In this document: positions 1 through 6,644 of the stretch, piece after piece
How positions within the stretch are numbered: the stretch's first letter is position 1
Layout: every line of letters begins with the position of its first letter
NCBI GenBank assembly: GCA_038246785.1
Contig: JBBRVP010000027.1
Location: forward strand, 1-45,075
DNA length: 45,075 bases
Source of the DNA: JBBRVP01 sp038246785
GTDB taxonomy: Bacteria; Actinomycetota; Actinomycetes; Jiangellales; Jiangellaceae
Direction: 5' to 3'
Notes under the pieces: model-generated
The model's input: only the letters and a program-made list of their open reading frames with translations
Told to the model about the DNA's origin: nothing
The model's database searches: none
Translations under genes and position numbers: made by a program

Positions 1-124
1 CGGCGACGTGGTGGTGCCCGTGGCGGCGACGTACCCCCTGGACGAGGTGCAGGCCGCGTACACCGCGCTGGCCGAGCGGCGCACCCGCGGCAAGATCGTC
101 TTGCTGCCCGGACGGATCTCATGA
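1..124 (+). CDS. zinc-type alcohol dehydrogenase / quinone oxidoreductase, C-terminal end (partial)
   Basis: The reading frame enters from outside the window and ends at TGA 122-124. The roughly 40 residues present include PLDEVQAAYTALAERRTRGKIVL, broken here only by my summary, the usual C-terminal strand-helix-strand of MDR-superfamily dehydrogenases in which the last helix is followed by a GKIVL strand. Members are soluble NAD(P)H-dependent oxidoreductases of alcohols, aldehydes or quinones. Metal and cofactor motifs lie upstream of the window, so substrate and the presence of zinc cannot be judged. Confidence 0.7.
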   Translation, partial: GDVVVPVAATYPLDEVQAAYTALAERRTRGKIVLLPGRIS

Positions 125-189
125 GGCCGGATGTCAGGAATGACACCAGTGATACTTCCCGGGGGATCCGGATGCGGATCCTCTTCCGG

Positions 190-373
190 GGTCTTGACGA
201 GTCATCGGGTGCCCGGCGCCGGGCGTTGGTCTTGGCCGCGCCGGTATAGGCGGTGGACATCTGGTTCACGGTCGGCCCTGGCACGTACCTCGCCTGCTGC
301 CCGTGAGCGGTCAACAGCGCCAAAGCAGAGCGCTGCTGGTGCCGCTGATGTCGACCGCCCACAACACGTCCTC
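190..373 (-). mobile_element. IS110-family transposase N-terminal remnant, frameshifted
   Basis: Reading the minus strand from 373 gives EDVLWAVDISGTSSALL, and after a one-frame shift near 315-322 the next frame gives ALLTAHGQQARYVPGPTVNQMSTAYTGAAKTNA. Together these match the N-terminal DEDD RuvC-like domain of IS110 transposases, where AVD is followed by ALL, a YVPG.TVN stretch and YRGEGKTDAKDA. The last acidic block has degenerated (KTNARR instead of KTDAKDA). The C-terminal Transposase_20 domain and both element ends are absent. It is a short decayed fragment. Family assignment rests on motif recall, not on an alignment. Confidence 0.7.
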
Positions 374-792
374 GGCTCCCCTCGGGCAGATGCCCAGGCG
401 CTGCGCGCCTGGCACGAAGGGCACGGCCGGCACGCTGGGCCCGGCGGTAGGTCATGGCACGGTCCCCTCACGGATTTCCTCGTTCGGTGCGCCGCGGCGG
501 GGATGGTGGTGCGGTACCACGGCGGGAGGTGCAGCTGGAGGCGGCGGTCGAGGAGGTTGCCCGCGAGGGCCTCGACCTCGGCGAGCACGGCCGGCAGGGT
601 GGCCGCGACCTCCAGGTGCTCGGCGAGGACGGTGAGCAGGTCCGGGCGGCGCTCGGCGACCTGCCCGAGGCGGTAGCGGAGCCCGCCGAGCACGACGTCG
701 AGGCGGCCGTGGGCGAAGTAGGGGGAGCTGGTGCGGCCGGCTTCGCGCACAGCGGCGCCGACCTCACGGTTGACCACGGCGACGATGTCCAC
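202..792 (-). CDS. hypothetical protein, 3' end probably replaced by IS110 debris
   Basis: The frame opens with GTG at 792 preceded by a strong AGGAGG-type ribosome site (revcomp of 794-802), so the start is credible. The first ~100 residues look like an ordinary soluble helical protein (MDIVAVVNREVG, then leucine/alanine helices with EVEALAGNLLDRR). From about residue 105 the translation becomes Arg/Pro/Cys-rich and runs antisense-like through the IS110 remnant, so the native C-terminus was probably lost by insertion. No family recognised. It is divergent from the glycosyltransferase of the following cluster. Confidence 0.5.
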   Translation of the reverse strand: MDIVAVVNREVGAAVREAGRTSSPYFAHGRLDVVLGGLRYRLGQVAERRPDLLTVLAEHLEVAATLPAVLAEVEALAGNLLDRRLQLHLPPWYRTTIPAAAHRTRKSVRGPCHDLPPGPACRPCPSCQARSAWASARGEPRTCCGRSTSAAPAALCFGAVDRSRAAGEVRARADREPDVHRLYRRGQDQRPAPGTR

Positions 793-1066
793 GGGTCACC
801 TCCTGCGCGATGCTCGTGCGGCTGGTCAGGCCGCGGCGGGTCCTTCGATCCGAACACCTGCCACGGTAACCGCCGCCCCGGACACACACCGGCCTCCGGC
901 AGCCGAACCAATGCCCCAGCGGCAGCCCGCATGGGGCGCCCGCCGGGGCATGACAACCGCAGCATCCAGCAGGGCCTCGTCCGGACCAGGCGGATCTTGG
1001 CCGATCGCGCCGGCCGGGGCTGGGGGGCTGGCCCGACTTCGTGAGCAGAACCGTGCTGGCCGGCCG
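793..1066. other. divergent intergenic region between hypothetical gene and cluster
   Basis: About 270 bases without a convincing gene. An open frame crosses it in phase with the downstream glycosyltransferase, but its translation is Ala/Arg/Pro-rich with no domain signature, so I read it as leader DNA. Promoters for both directions must lie here, but no clear -35/-10 pair stands out. Confidence 0.4.
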
Positions 1067-2026
1067 GTGCTGGTCGCGGCGCCGCCGCAGGGCCAGACTC
1101 CGGTCGTGATCTCGTTCGTCATCCCGGCGCGGGACGAGTCGCCGCACGTCCTGCGGGCCACGGTGGACGGCCTGCGGTCGACCACTCCGTCGGCCGAACG
1201 CGAGATCGTCGTCGTGGACGATGCCAGCCTCGAACCGGTCGGCCCGCTCGGCCGAGGGGTCGAGTTGGTTCGTAACGCGGTGCCTGCCGGTGTCTCCCGA
1301 GCCCGACGCCAAGCCGCCGATCTGACGACGGGTGAGGTCCTCGTTTGCCTTGACGCGCACATGAGTTTCGACGCCGACTGGCTGACCCTGATGCTCGAGT
1401 ACGTCGAGTCGGGGGCGCTGCTGTGCGCGGCCTACTGCGACTACGACCGCCGCGAGGTCGGCTGCTATGGCGCCGACTTCCGGTGGTGTGCCGGGCGCGA
1501 CCACGCGGCGGGGACCAGTCCTGGGTTCGGTCCTCGGCACCGCCTCCACGACCCAGGGCCTGGAGCGCACGAGGTCCCGATGCTGCTCGGTGCGTGCTAC
1601 ATGATGCTGCGCTCGAGCTACCTCGCCCTCGGCGGCTTCTCGCCGCTGTTCAGGGTGTGGGGAGCCGACGAGCAGGACCTCTCGGCTCGGGCCTGGATCG
1701 CCGGGCTAGGGGTGCGCTGCGTCGCCGATGCCCGCGTCGGGCACCTGACGCGCAGCGTGGCCCCCTACCCGGTCTACTTTGACCACCTGGACTACAACCA
1801 GATCGTCTTCATCCGCACCGTCTTCGAACGCCGCACCGTCGAGGCGTTGCTGCCGTCGTTCGCACCAATCGACGGCCCGGTGCGGGCGTGGCTGGAGGCG
1901 GCTGGTCTCGGCGCCTGGCGTCAGGTGGTGCAGCGGGCCCGGAAGCTGACCGACACGCAGTTCTTCGATCGCGTCGTTCCCGACCTGGTGCTGCCTGACC
2001 AGGGAGGCCCACACATCCGTCATTGA
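1067..2026 (+). CDS. GT2 family glycosyltransferase, polypeptide GalNAc-transferase-like
   Basis: A GT-A nucleotide-sugar-dependent transferase of family 2. The catalytic domain begins almost at once: ISFVIPARDESPHVLRATVDGL, EIVVVDDAS, then a metal-binding DxH motif in CLDAHMSFDADWL, and GGFSPLFRVWGADEQDLSARAW. The DxH plus GG-F-x-x-x-WG-x-E/D-x-x-(E/D)-L-S-x-R-x-W arrangement is that of polypeptide GalNAc-transferases and their bacterial relatives. The start is uncertain: GTG 1067 and GTG 1106 both fit, the latter giving 306 residues starting right at the first beta strand. No transmembrane segment. It is the first gene of the forward cluster; 70 bases separate it from the next. The likely role is glycosylating the cluster product, possibly a peptide; this is inference. 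Confidence 0.8.
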   Translation: MLVAAPPQGQTPVVISFVIPARDESPHVLRATVDGLRSTTPSAEREIVVVDDASLEPVGPLGRGVELVRNAVPAGVSRARRQAADLTTGEVLVCLDAHMSFDADWLTLMLEYVESGALLCAAYCDYDRREVGCYGADFRWCAGRDHAAGTSPGFGPRHRLHDPGPGAHEVPMLLGACYMMLRSSYLALGGFSPLFRVWGADEQDLSARAWIAGLGVRCVADARVGHLTRSVAPYPVYFDHLDYNQIVFIRTVFERRTVEALLPSFAPIDGPVRAWLEAAGLGAWRQVVQRARKLTDTQFFDRVVPDLVLPDQGGPHIRH

Positions 2027-2096
2027 CAGGGGTGGGTGGCGCTCCTAGCGTCCAAGTGCCGCCGAAGATCGGCGCCACCCCGGACGGAGGGCCCGC

Positions 2097-2777
2097 GTGC
2101 CCGATCCCGACCTGCTGCGCATCGTCACCGATCTCAAACTGCGGTACCCGATCGTCACGAAGGCCGACTTCATCGCTCAGGCGGGGCATCGTCCGCCGGT
2201 CACGTTCCGCGGCACGCCGTACAGCCTTGCGCTGGCCGCCACGCTGCTGCCCGACTTCTTCTTCCCGCTCGACTCCGCCGGCGACCTGCTGGGGAAGGCG
2301 ACCGAACTGGTCGCCAGCCGCGGTCTGGCGACGGCTCCTCCCAGCACCACGGCTAACCGGAGCGCCCCACTCCTAGGACGCGCGCTCGAGGAGCTGCTCG
2401 GCGGCGTCGAGGGCGTTGTCACCGACACGTCCCGCGCGGCGAACGACCCGGCGCGCGTCGACGCGCTTGACGTCGTCACCCACGCTCTCGAACTCGTGTC
2501 CCCGCCGCGCGCGCTCGCCCTGTGGAGGGCCGCCGCCGCCGGGGAGTTCCGACCGGAGGCGCGGGCGGCGGTCGCCACGATGCTCGACCACGTCCGGGCG
2601 GCCATCGACCGCGGCGATCGGCAAGCGGTCACCTCGATCTGCGAGTGCCTGTTCGACCTGTTCGACCACGTGGCGCCGGCACCTGTCGGCGGCTGGCGCG
2701 CGCAGCAGCCGCCGCAGTCCGCGGGCCGCCCCGTCCGCCCAGTCCACCCGCACACCGGCGTAAAGGAGACGGCATGA
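2097..2777 (+). CDS. protein of unknown family, cluster protein A (226 aa)
   Basis: Starts at GTG 2097 with GGAGGG just upstream, and its stop overlaps the next start (ATGA at 2774). The N-terminal half carries L50-L-P-D-F-F-F-P57-L-D-S60-A-G-D63, which is matched in the following gene by L75-M-P-E-Y-Y-F-P82-I-E-S85-E-D-D88; both motifs are preceded by helix-rich sequence and followed by a Lys-containing helix. The C-terminal half (about 85-205) is helical, with one Cys pair (C-E-C), and ends in a Pro/Arg-rich tail. No signal peptide. I do not recognise the family. In this setting it might bind or present a substrate, or be an unusual precursor. Confidence 0.6.
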   Translation: MPDPDLLRIVTDLKLRYPIVTKADFIAQAGHRPPVTFRGTPYSLALAATLLPDFFFPLDSAGDLLGKATELVASRGLATAPPSTTANRSAPLLGRALEELLGGVEGVVTDTSRAANDPARVDALDVVTHALELVSPPRALALWRAAAAGEFRPEARAAVATMLDHVRAAIDRGDRQAVTSICECLFDLFDHVAPAPVGGWRAQQPPQSAGRPVRPVHPHTGVKETA

Positions 2778-3250
2778 CGCCCGACGAATTCCAGGACTTC
2801 ACCGCAGACGACCTGAAGCACCTCAACCTGGCTCTGCGGGCCTTCCCGAACGTGGCGCACGGCCTGCGCGCCGTCGTCGACGTGGCCGGCCGGCTCAGCT
2901 TCCCCGTCGAGGGGCCCGACACCCTGCGCGAGGGCGTCGCCTCGACCGGAGTCCGCTACGGCGACTCCGACATCCCCATCGACTCGCTGGCCGACCTCAT
3001 GCCGGAGTACTACTTCCCGATCGAGTCCGAGGACGACTTCGTCTCCAAGGTCTCCGACGCCGCCCAGCGCCAGCGGGAAGGTGACGGACCCAACCTGCCG
3101 CGCGCCGTGCTCATGGAGGCGACGGCGGCCCGGCGGGGGGACCCGCCGGACATCAGCGACGAACGCTTCTTCGAGATGACCGGCATCTCGAGAGACGACT
3201 CTGGGCCAGCAGTCAGCGGGCTGCGTCGACGCCGGCCGGAAGGGGCGTGA
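2774..3250 (+). CDS. protein of unknown family, cluster protein B (158 aa), paralogue of A
   Basis: Begins at ATG 2774 inside the stop of gene A, with AGGAGA eight bases before. Residues 1-45 (MTPDEFQDFTADDLKHLNLAL onward) are helical and acidic. Residues 75-100 hold the Y-Y-F-P-I-E-S-E-D-D-F motif shared with gene A, followed by helix VSKVSDA. The C-terminal 40 residues become Arg-rich and lack structure. There is no Cys and few Ser/Thr near the C-terminus, so it is a poor substrate for azole formation, but an acidic helical N-terminus resembles a leader-like domain. Function unknown. Co-translation with A suggests a complex. Confidence 0.6.
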   Translation: MTPDEFQDFTADDLKHLNLALRAFPNVAHGLRAVVDVAGRLSFPVEGPDTLREGVASTGVRYGDSDIPIDSLADLMPEYYFPIESEDDFVSKVSDAAQRQREGDGPNLPRAVLMEATAARRGDPPDISDERFFEMTGISRDDSGPAVSGLRRRRPEGA

Positions 3251-3256
3251 CCCGCC

Positions 3257-3502
3257 ATGTGGATCAGGGTCTTCGACTGCAACTCCCAGGCGCCCATCAC
3301 GACCGCGTTCTTCAGCGTGCCGGCCTACAACGCCGGTAACGGCTGGTACGACATGTACATCGGGTGGGGGCAGAACTTCGGCGTCAGCGCCGCCGGCTAC
3401 TACACCGTGTATGGCAACACCGACAGCTGGTCGGAGATGTGGGCAAGCCTGTGCCGGCAGCCCCCGCCGCCGGCGACGTACGGGCGGTGCTGGTCGGGGT
3501 GA
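3257..3502 (+). CDS. 81-residue aromatic-rich small protein, candidate precursor
   Basis: Starts at ATG 3257 six bases after gene B, with GGAAGGGG upstream, and its TGA overlaps the GTG of the cyclase gene (GTGA 3499-3502). It has 3 Cys (8, 66, 78), 6 Trp and 7 Tyr in 81 residues, many Ser/Thr/Gly in the second half, and a Pro stretch (residues 69-72) before a YGRCWSG end. There is no signal peptide and no recognised domain. Small size, Cys/Ser/Thr content and position before modifying enzymes make it the best precursor candidate, but the alternating pattern could equally be a small beta-sandwich protein. Codon usage fits a real gene. Confidence 0.6.
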   Translation: MWIRVFDCNSQAPITTAFFSVPAYNAGNGWYDMYIGWGQNFGVSAAGYYTVYGNTDSWSEMWASLCRQPPPPATYGRCWSG

Positions 3503-5682
3503 CCCCCGCGGTTGCGCCGCCCGCCCGGTCGACCGGGCGGGACACCCATCTCTGCCCCGCCCGGTACGCCGGCACGCTGCCGGACCGCCACGTCGCCGCG
3601 GTGGCCCGCACAGCGCTGCTCGCCCGCGGCTTCCGCCCGCCCCTCGACAGGCTCGTCACCAGTCTGACGCTGGAGGCGGGGCGGCGCGCCGAGCTGACCG
3701 ACACGGTGCTGCCGGCGCGGTTTCCCGATCTGTTCGCGGCGTGGCGCGACTGTGCCCCGCCGATGCGGGCACGGCTTCCGGAGATGCTCGTCCTCGGAGA
3801 ACAGCAGGCGCTGGCCCTTCTCGCCGTTGCGGGGGACGGGGCCGCGTCGGACGACGCGGCCGAGGTGGGTTTGCTCGGCGGCCTGTTCAACGCGGTCATT
3901 TCCGTCCTCGATCACCTCGATGACTGCGGCGACGCCGGACTGCGCCGCCTGCTCAGGCCGCGGACGCTGCGCTGGGTCCTCGGCGACGCCGACGATTCCT
4001 CCGCCGCCCTTGATGGTCTGCGCCGCCGCTGCGGTGCTGACCCGACGGCCCGGACGGCTGTGGAACTCATGGCGGCCTGGACCGCGCTCGCCCGGCGGGT
4101 CCGGACCCGCTCGGGCAACGCGGCGGCGTGGGCCGCGCTGCGCTCCTCGTTGCTGCAGCTGCTCGGCGCGCAGCATGCCGTGAACGAGGCGACCGGGAGC
4201 GGGCAGGTTCGCCACGCCGAGGCGCTGCTCGCTTCCACCCGGCTGAAGTCCCAAGGGCCGTCCACAGCGATCGCCGCGATGGTTGCGCTGGCGCGTCGGC
4301 CCGCCGACCCCCCGCCGCCGGCACTGTGGAGTGCCGCCCGGCGACTGGGCCGCGTGTTCTGCCTCGCCGACGACACCGCCGACCTGGCGGAGGACGCCCG
4401 CGCCGGCCGCCCCAACGTGCACCTGCTCGCCGCCGGGCCGGAGGCGGGGAAGCTGACCGATCTGGAGGCCTACGCGGCGATCGACGCCGCCGCGGCGGAG
4501 CTCGCGGAGGTCCTGCGGCCCACCGCCGACCCGGAGGTCGACCACTACGCCGCCGAGGTCGTGACCCGCTGGCTACGCTGGGACGAGCACGAGCGGCGCA
4601 TCCCCCGCGGCGCCCGACCGGTCACCGCCCCGAGCCCGGCCCTGCAGCGTGCCCTGGACGTGCTGCTGCGCTCTCACGCGGCGGGCTACGACGGCGCGTC
4701 CCATGAGCTCACGTTCCCGCGCGGCCGAGTGGGCGTCGAACGCCTCGAGACCCACTCCGGCGAGCTGTTCGTCCGGGCGGTGGTCATGGAGGCGCTGCTC
4801 GACGCGTACGACGCCGGGCTACCCGTCGACGCCGCACTGCTGTGCGCGGAGGGCGTCCGACTGCTGCGGGCCAAGCACCCGCACGTGCGCGGCGGCTGGA
4901 GCTACCTGGCCAGCGTGCCGGAGCTGCCGCCGGACGCCGACGACCTGGCCCAGGTCCTGCGGGTGCTCGCGCGGCTCGGGGGCCGCCCGCTCGCGGCGGC
5001 ATGCGACGAGCCGGTCCGGCTGGCCCTCGACGGGGCTGACGGCAGCGGAGGCTTCCCGACGTGGATCGTCGACGCTCGGCAGGGCGGGGCGCTGGACGCG
5101 GCGATGGCTGCCTACGTCGACGTCGTGGGTGGGGGCGGAGTGCACCCCGACGTCGTGGCGAACCTCGCCGAGGCACTAGCGCTGGTCGACTCGACCCGGT
5201 ACGGCCGCGCCGTCGCCCGCGCCGCCGCGTACCTCGCCGGCGTCCAGCAGCCCGACGGCTCATGGTCGAGCGCCTGGTACGCCGGCCCCTACTACGGCAC
5301 CTACCGTGCCTGCGCAGTCCTCGCCCCGACGCGCGGCTGGCCCGAGCAGTGCGGTCACGGCGCCCGATTCCTCCTCGACACCCAGCACGCGCACGGCGGC
5401 TGGGGTTCGGGCCAGGAGGAGAGCCTGTCGACCGCCTTCGGCGTGCTCACCCTGTCCTTGCTGGACCCGGGCCGTTATGCCGACGCTGTCGCCGCCGGGG
5501 TCGTGCGGCTGCGGGCGACCCAGGAACGAGGCGGGGGCTGGCCGCCCGGCGCGTGGATCGCGTTCCCCACCCGCGGCGGGCCGGTGGCCCACCGCAGCGC
5601 GGCGACCACCACGGCGTACGTGCTGCGCGCTCTGCTGGCCGCGGAGTCGGTGCTTCGCCCGCCGGCGCGGCGCCTGCCGTGA
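3499..5682 (+). CDS. fusion of isoprenoid-synthase-like domain and class II terpene-cyclase-like domain (727 aa)
   Basis: GTG 3499 overlaps the preceding stop (GTGA); GTG 3601 is an alternative start. The N-terminal half is all-helical with two aspartate-rich motifs: D138-H-L-D141-D142-C-G-D145 and D291-D-T-A-D295-L-A-E-D299 followed by AGRPN, the spacing and style of trans-prenyl-diphosphate synthases or class I terpene synthases. The C-terminal half carries D479-A-D-D482 in PPDADDLAQVL, the acid motif of class II cyclases (DxDD), and later QW-like repeats (GVQQPDGSW, TQHAHGGWGSG) of the alpha/alpha barrel. The DxDD is followed by Leu where cyclases usually have Thr. Proposed role: make and cyclise, or attach, an isoprenoid on the cluster product. 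It is translationally coupled to SagB. Confidence 0.7.
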   Translation: MTPAVAPPARSTGRDTHLCPARYAGTLPDRHVAAVARTALLARGFRPPLDRLVTSLTLEAGRRAELTDTVLPARFPDLFAAWRDCAPPMRARLPEMLVLGEQQALALLAVAGDGAASDDAAEVGLLGGLFNAVISVLDHLDDCGDAGLRRLLRPRTLRWVLGDADDSSAALDGLRRRCGADPTARTAVELMAAWTALARRVRTRSGNAAAWAALRSSLLQLLGAQHAVNEATGSGQVRHAEALLASTRLKSQGPSTAIAAMVALARRPADPPPPALWSAARRLGRVFCLADDTADLAEDARAGRPNVHLLAAGPEAGKLTDLEAYAAIDAAAAELAEVLRPTADPEVDHYAAEVVTRWLRWDEHERRIPRGARPVTAPSPALQRALDVLLRSHAAGYDGASHELTFPRGRVGVERLETHSGELFVRAVVMEALLDAYDAGLPVDAALLCAEGVRLLRAKHPHVRGGWSYLASVPELPPDADDLAQVLRVLARLGGRPLAAACDEPVRLALDGADGSGGFPTWIVDARQGGALDAAMAAYVDVVGGGGVHPDVVANLAEALALVDSTRYGRAVARAAAYLAGVQQPDGSWSSAWYAGPYYGTYRACAVLAPTRGWPEQCGHGARFLLDTQHAHGGWGSGQEESLSTAFGVLTLSLLDPGRYADAVAAGVVRLRATQERGGGWPPGAWIAFPTRGGPVAHRSAATTTAYVLRALLAAESVLRPPARRLP
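3520..3541. promoter_or_regulatory. 22-base perfect palindrome after the small ORF
   Basis: The two halves, CCCGCCCGGTC and GACCGGGCGGG, pair over 11 bases with no loop in the DNA. It lies just behind the 81-residue ORF and within the first codons of the annotated cyclase frame (or before its start, if GTG 3601 is used). No T-run follows. In peptide-natural-product operons a hairpin behind the precursor gene often attenuates transcription into the enzyme genes; that role here is inference. Confidence 0.45.
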
Positions 5683-6644
5683 CACCGCAGCCGCTCCGGC
5701 GACTCGCCGACGACGTCGCGATCGTCGTGCGTGGCGCCGACGCGGTCGTGCTGCGCGGCGACGTGGAGGTGCTGCGCGTGCCCGGCGCCGGCCCGGCGGC
5801 CCACCGGCTGGGGCTGTGGTGGCGGCGGCCTCGCCGCCGCGACGAGCCGGCCGCCACCGCCGTGCGGGACCTCGCCGCGGTGCTCGAGGCGCACGGTGTC
5901 CTCGTCGAAGACTCGCTGACCAGGCATCTGCTCGACCTGCACGCCGCCACGGTCGGTGGTCGCGCCGTGCCGGAGGAGGCCGCCGACGACACGGCGTTCC
6001 TGGTACGGGACGCGGGCGGGCCCTACATCCGGCTGCCCGCGGCGGTGCTAGGGCCCACGACGCTCGCCGCGGCGCTGCGGGATCGCCGCACGGCCCGCGG
6101 ATTCCGCGGAGCGCCGCTGCCTCTGGCCGAGCTCGCCACCCTGCTCGGCGCCGCGGCGGGGACGTCCGGCGGCGCTGGGCCGGACCGCCTGGGCGCGCTG
6201 GGGCCGGCGCGTTCTCACCCGTCCGGCGGCGCGTGCTACCCCGTCGAGACCCACGTCGCCGCGGTGGACGTGACCGCGCTGGAGCCGGCGGGCTACCGCT
6301 ATCACCCGTTGGCGCATGCGCTGTCGCGCCGGGCTGCGGCCTCCTCGCCGGCCGCCCTGCCCCGGATGTTTCCCGACCTGTCGGAGGCCGGGCCGCCCGC
6401 CGCCGTCGTCGTCTTCACCGTCGACGTGGCCCGACCCTCCCTCCACCGATACGGCGGCAAGGCCTACCGGCTCGCCCTCCTCGAGGCCGGCCACATCGCG
6501 CAGAGCCTGCTCTTGGCCGCAGCGGCACTCGCAGTCGCCGGCCTGCCGCTGTGCGGGTTCGACGAGGAGGCGGTCGCCCGCTCGGTCGGCCTCGATGAAC
6601 CGGGCGAGCTCGCCGTCTACGCCGTCGCGCTCGGGCCGGTGTGA
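5679..6644 (+). CDS. SagB-type flavin dehydrogenase (azoline oxidase)
   Basis: GTG 5679 overlaps the cyclase stop (GTGA). The 321-residue protein has an N-terminal ~100-residue accessory region and a nitroreductase-fold domain from about 110: LRDRRTARGFRG, HPSGGACYPVETHV, YRYHPLAHAL and the signature Y258-G-G-K261-A-Y263-R-L-A-L-L-E-A-G-H-I-A-Q. These are the hallmarks of SagB/McbC-type dehydrogenases, FMN enzymes that oxidise thiazoline/oxazoline rings in peptides to thiazole/oxazole. The Lys-x-Tyr near the active site fits the Lys/Tyr pair needed for catalysis in this family. It is adjacent to the YcaO partner, the usual pairing. Confidence 0.9.
   Translation: MTPQPLRRLADDVAIVVRGADAVVLRGDVEVLRVPGAGPAAHRLGLWWRRPRRRDEPAATAVRDLAAVLEAHGVLVEDSLTRHLLDLHAATVGGRAVPEEAADDTAFLVRDAGGPYIRLPAAVLGPTTLAAALRDRRTARGFRGAPLPLAELATLLGAAAGTSGGAGPDRLGALGPARSHPSGGACYPVETHVAAVDVTALEPAGYRYHPLAHALSRRAAASSPAALPRMFPDLSEAGPPAAVVVFTVDVARPSLHRYGGKAYRLALLEAGHIAQSLLLAAAALAVAGLPLCGFDEEAVARSVGLDEPGELAVYAVALGPV

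Noticed and set aside
131..1044. Long plus-strand open frames across the first kilobase.
   Set aside because: Their translations are Arg/Pro/Ser-rich shadows of minus-strand genes, without domains.
2774..3250. Protein B as a classical azole-peptide precursor.
   Set aside because: It has no Cys and few Ser/Thr near the C-terminus, so it is a weaker precursor candidate than the 81-residue ORF.
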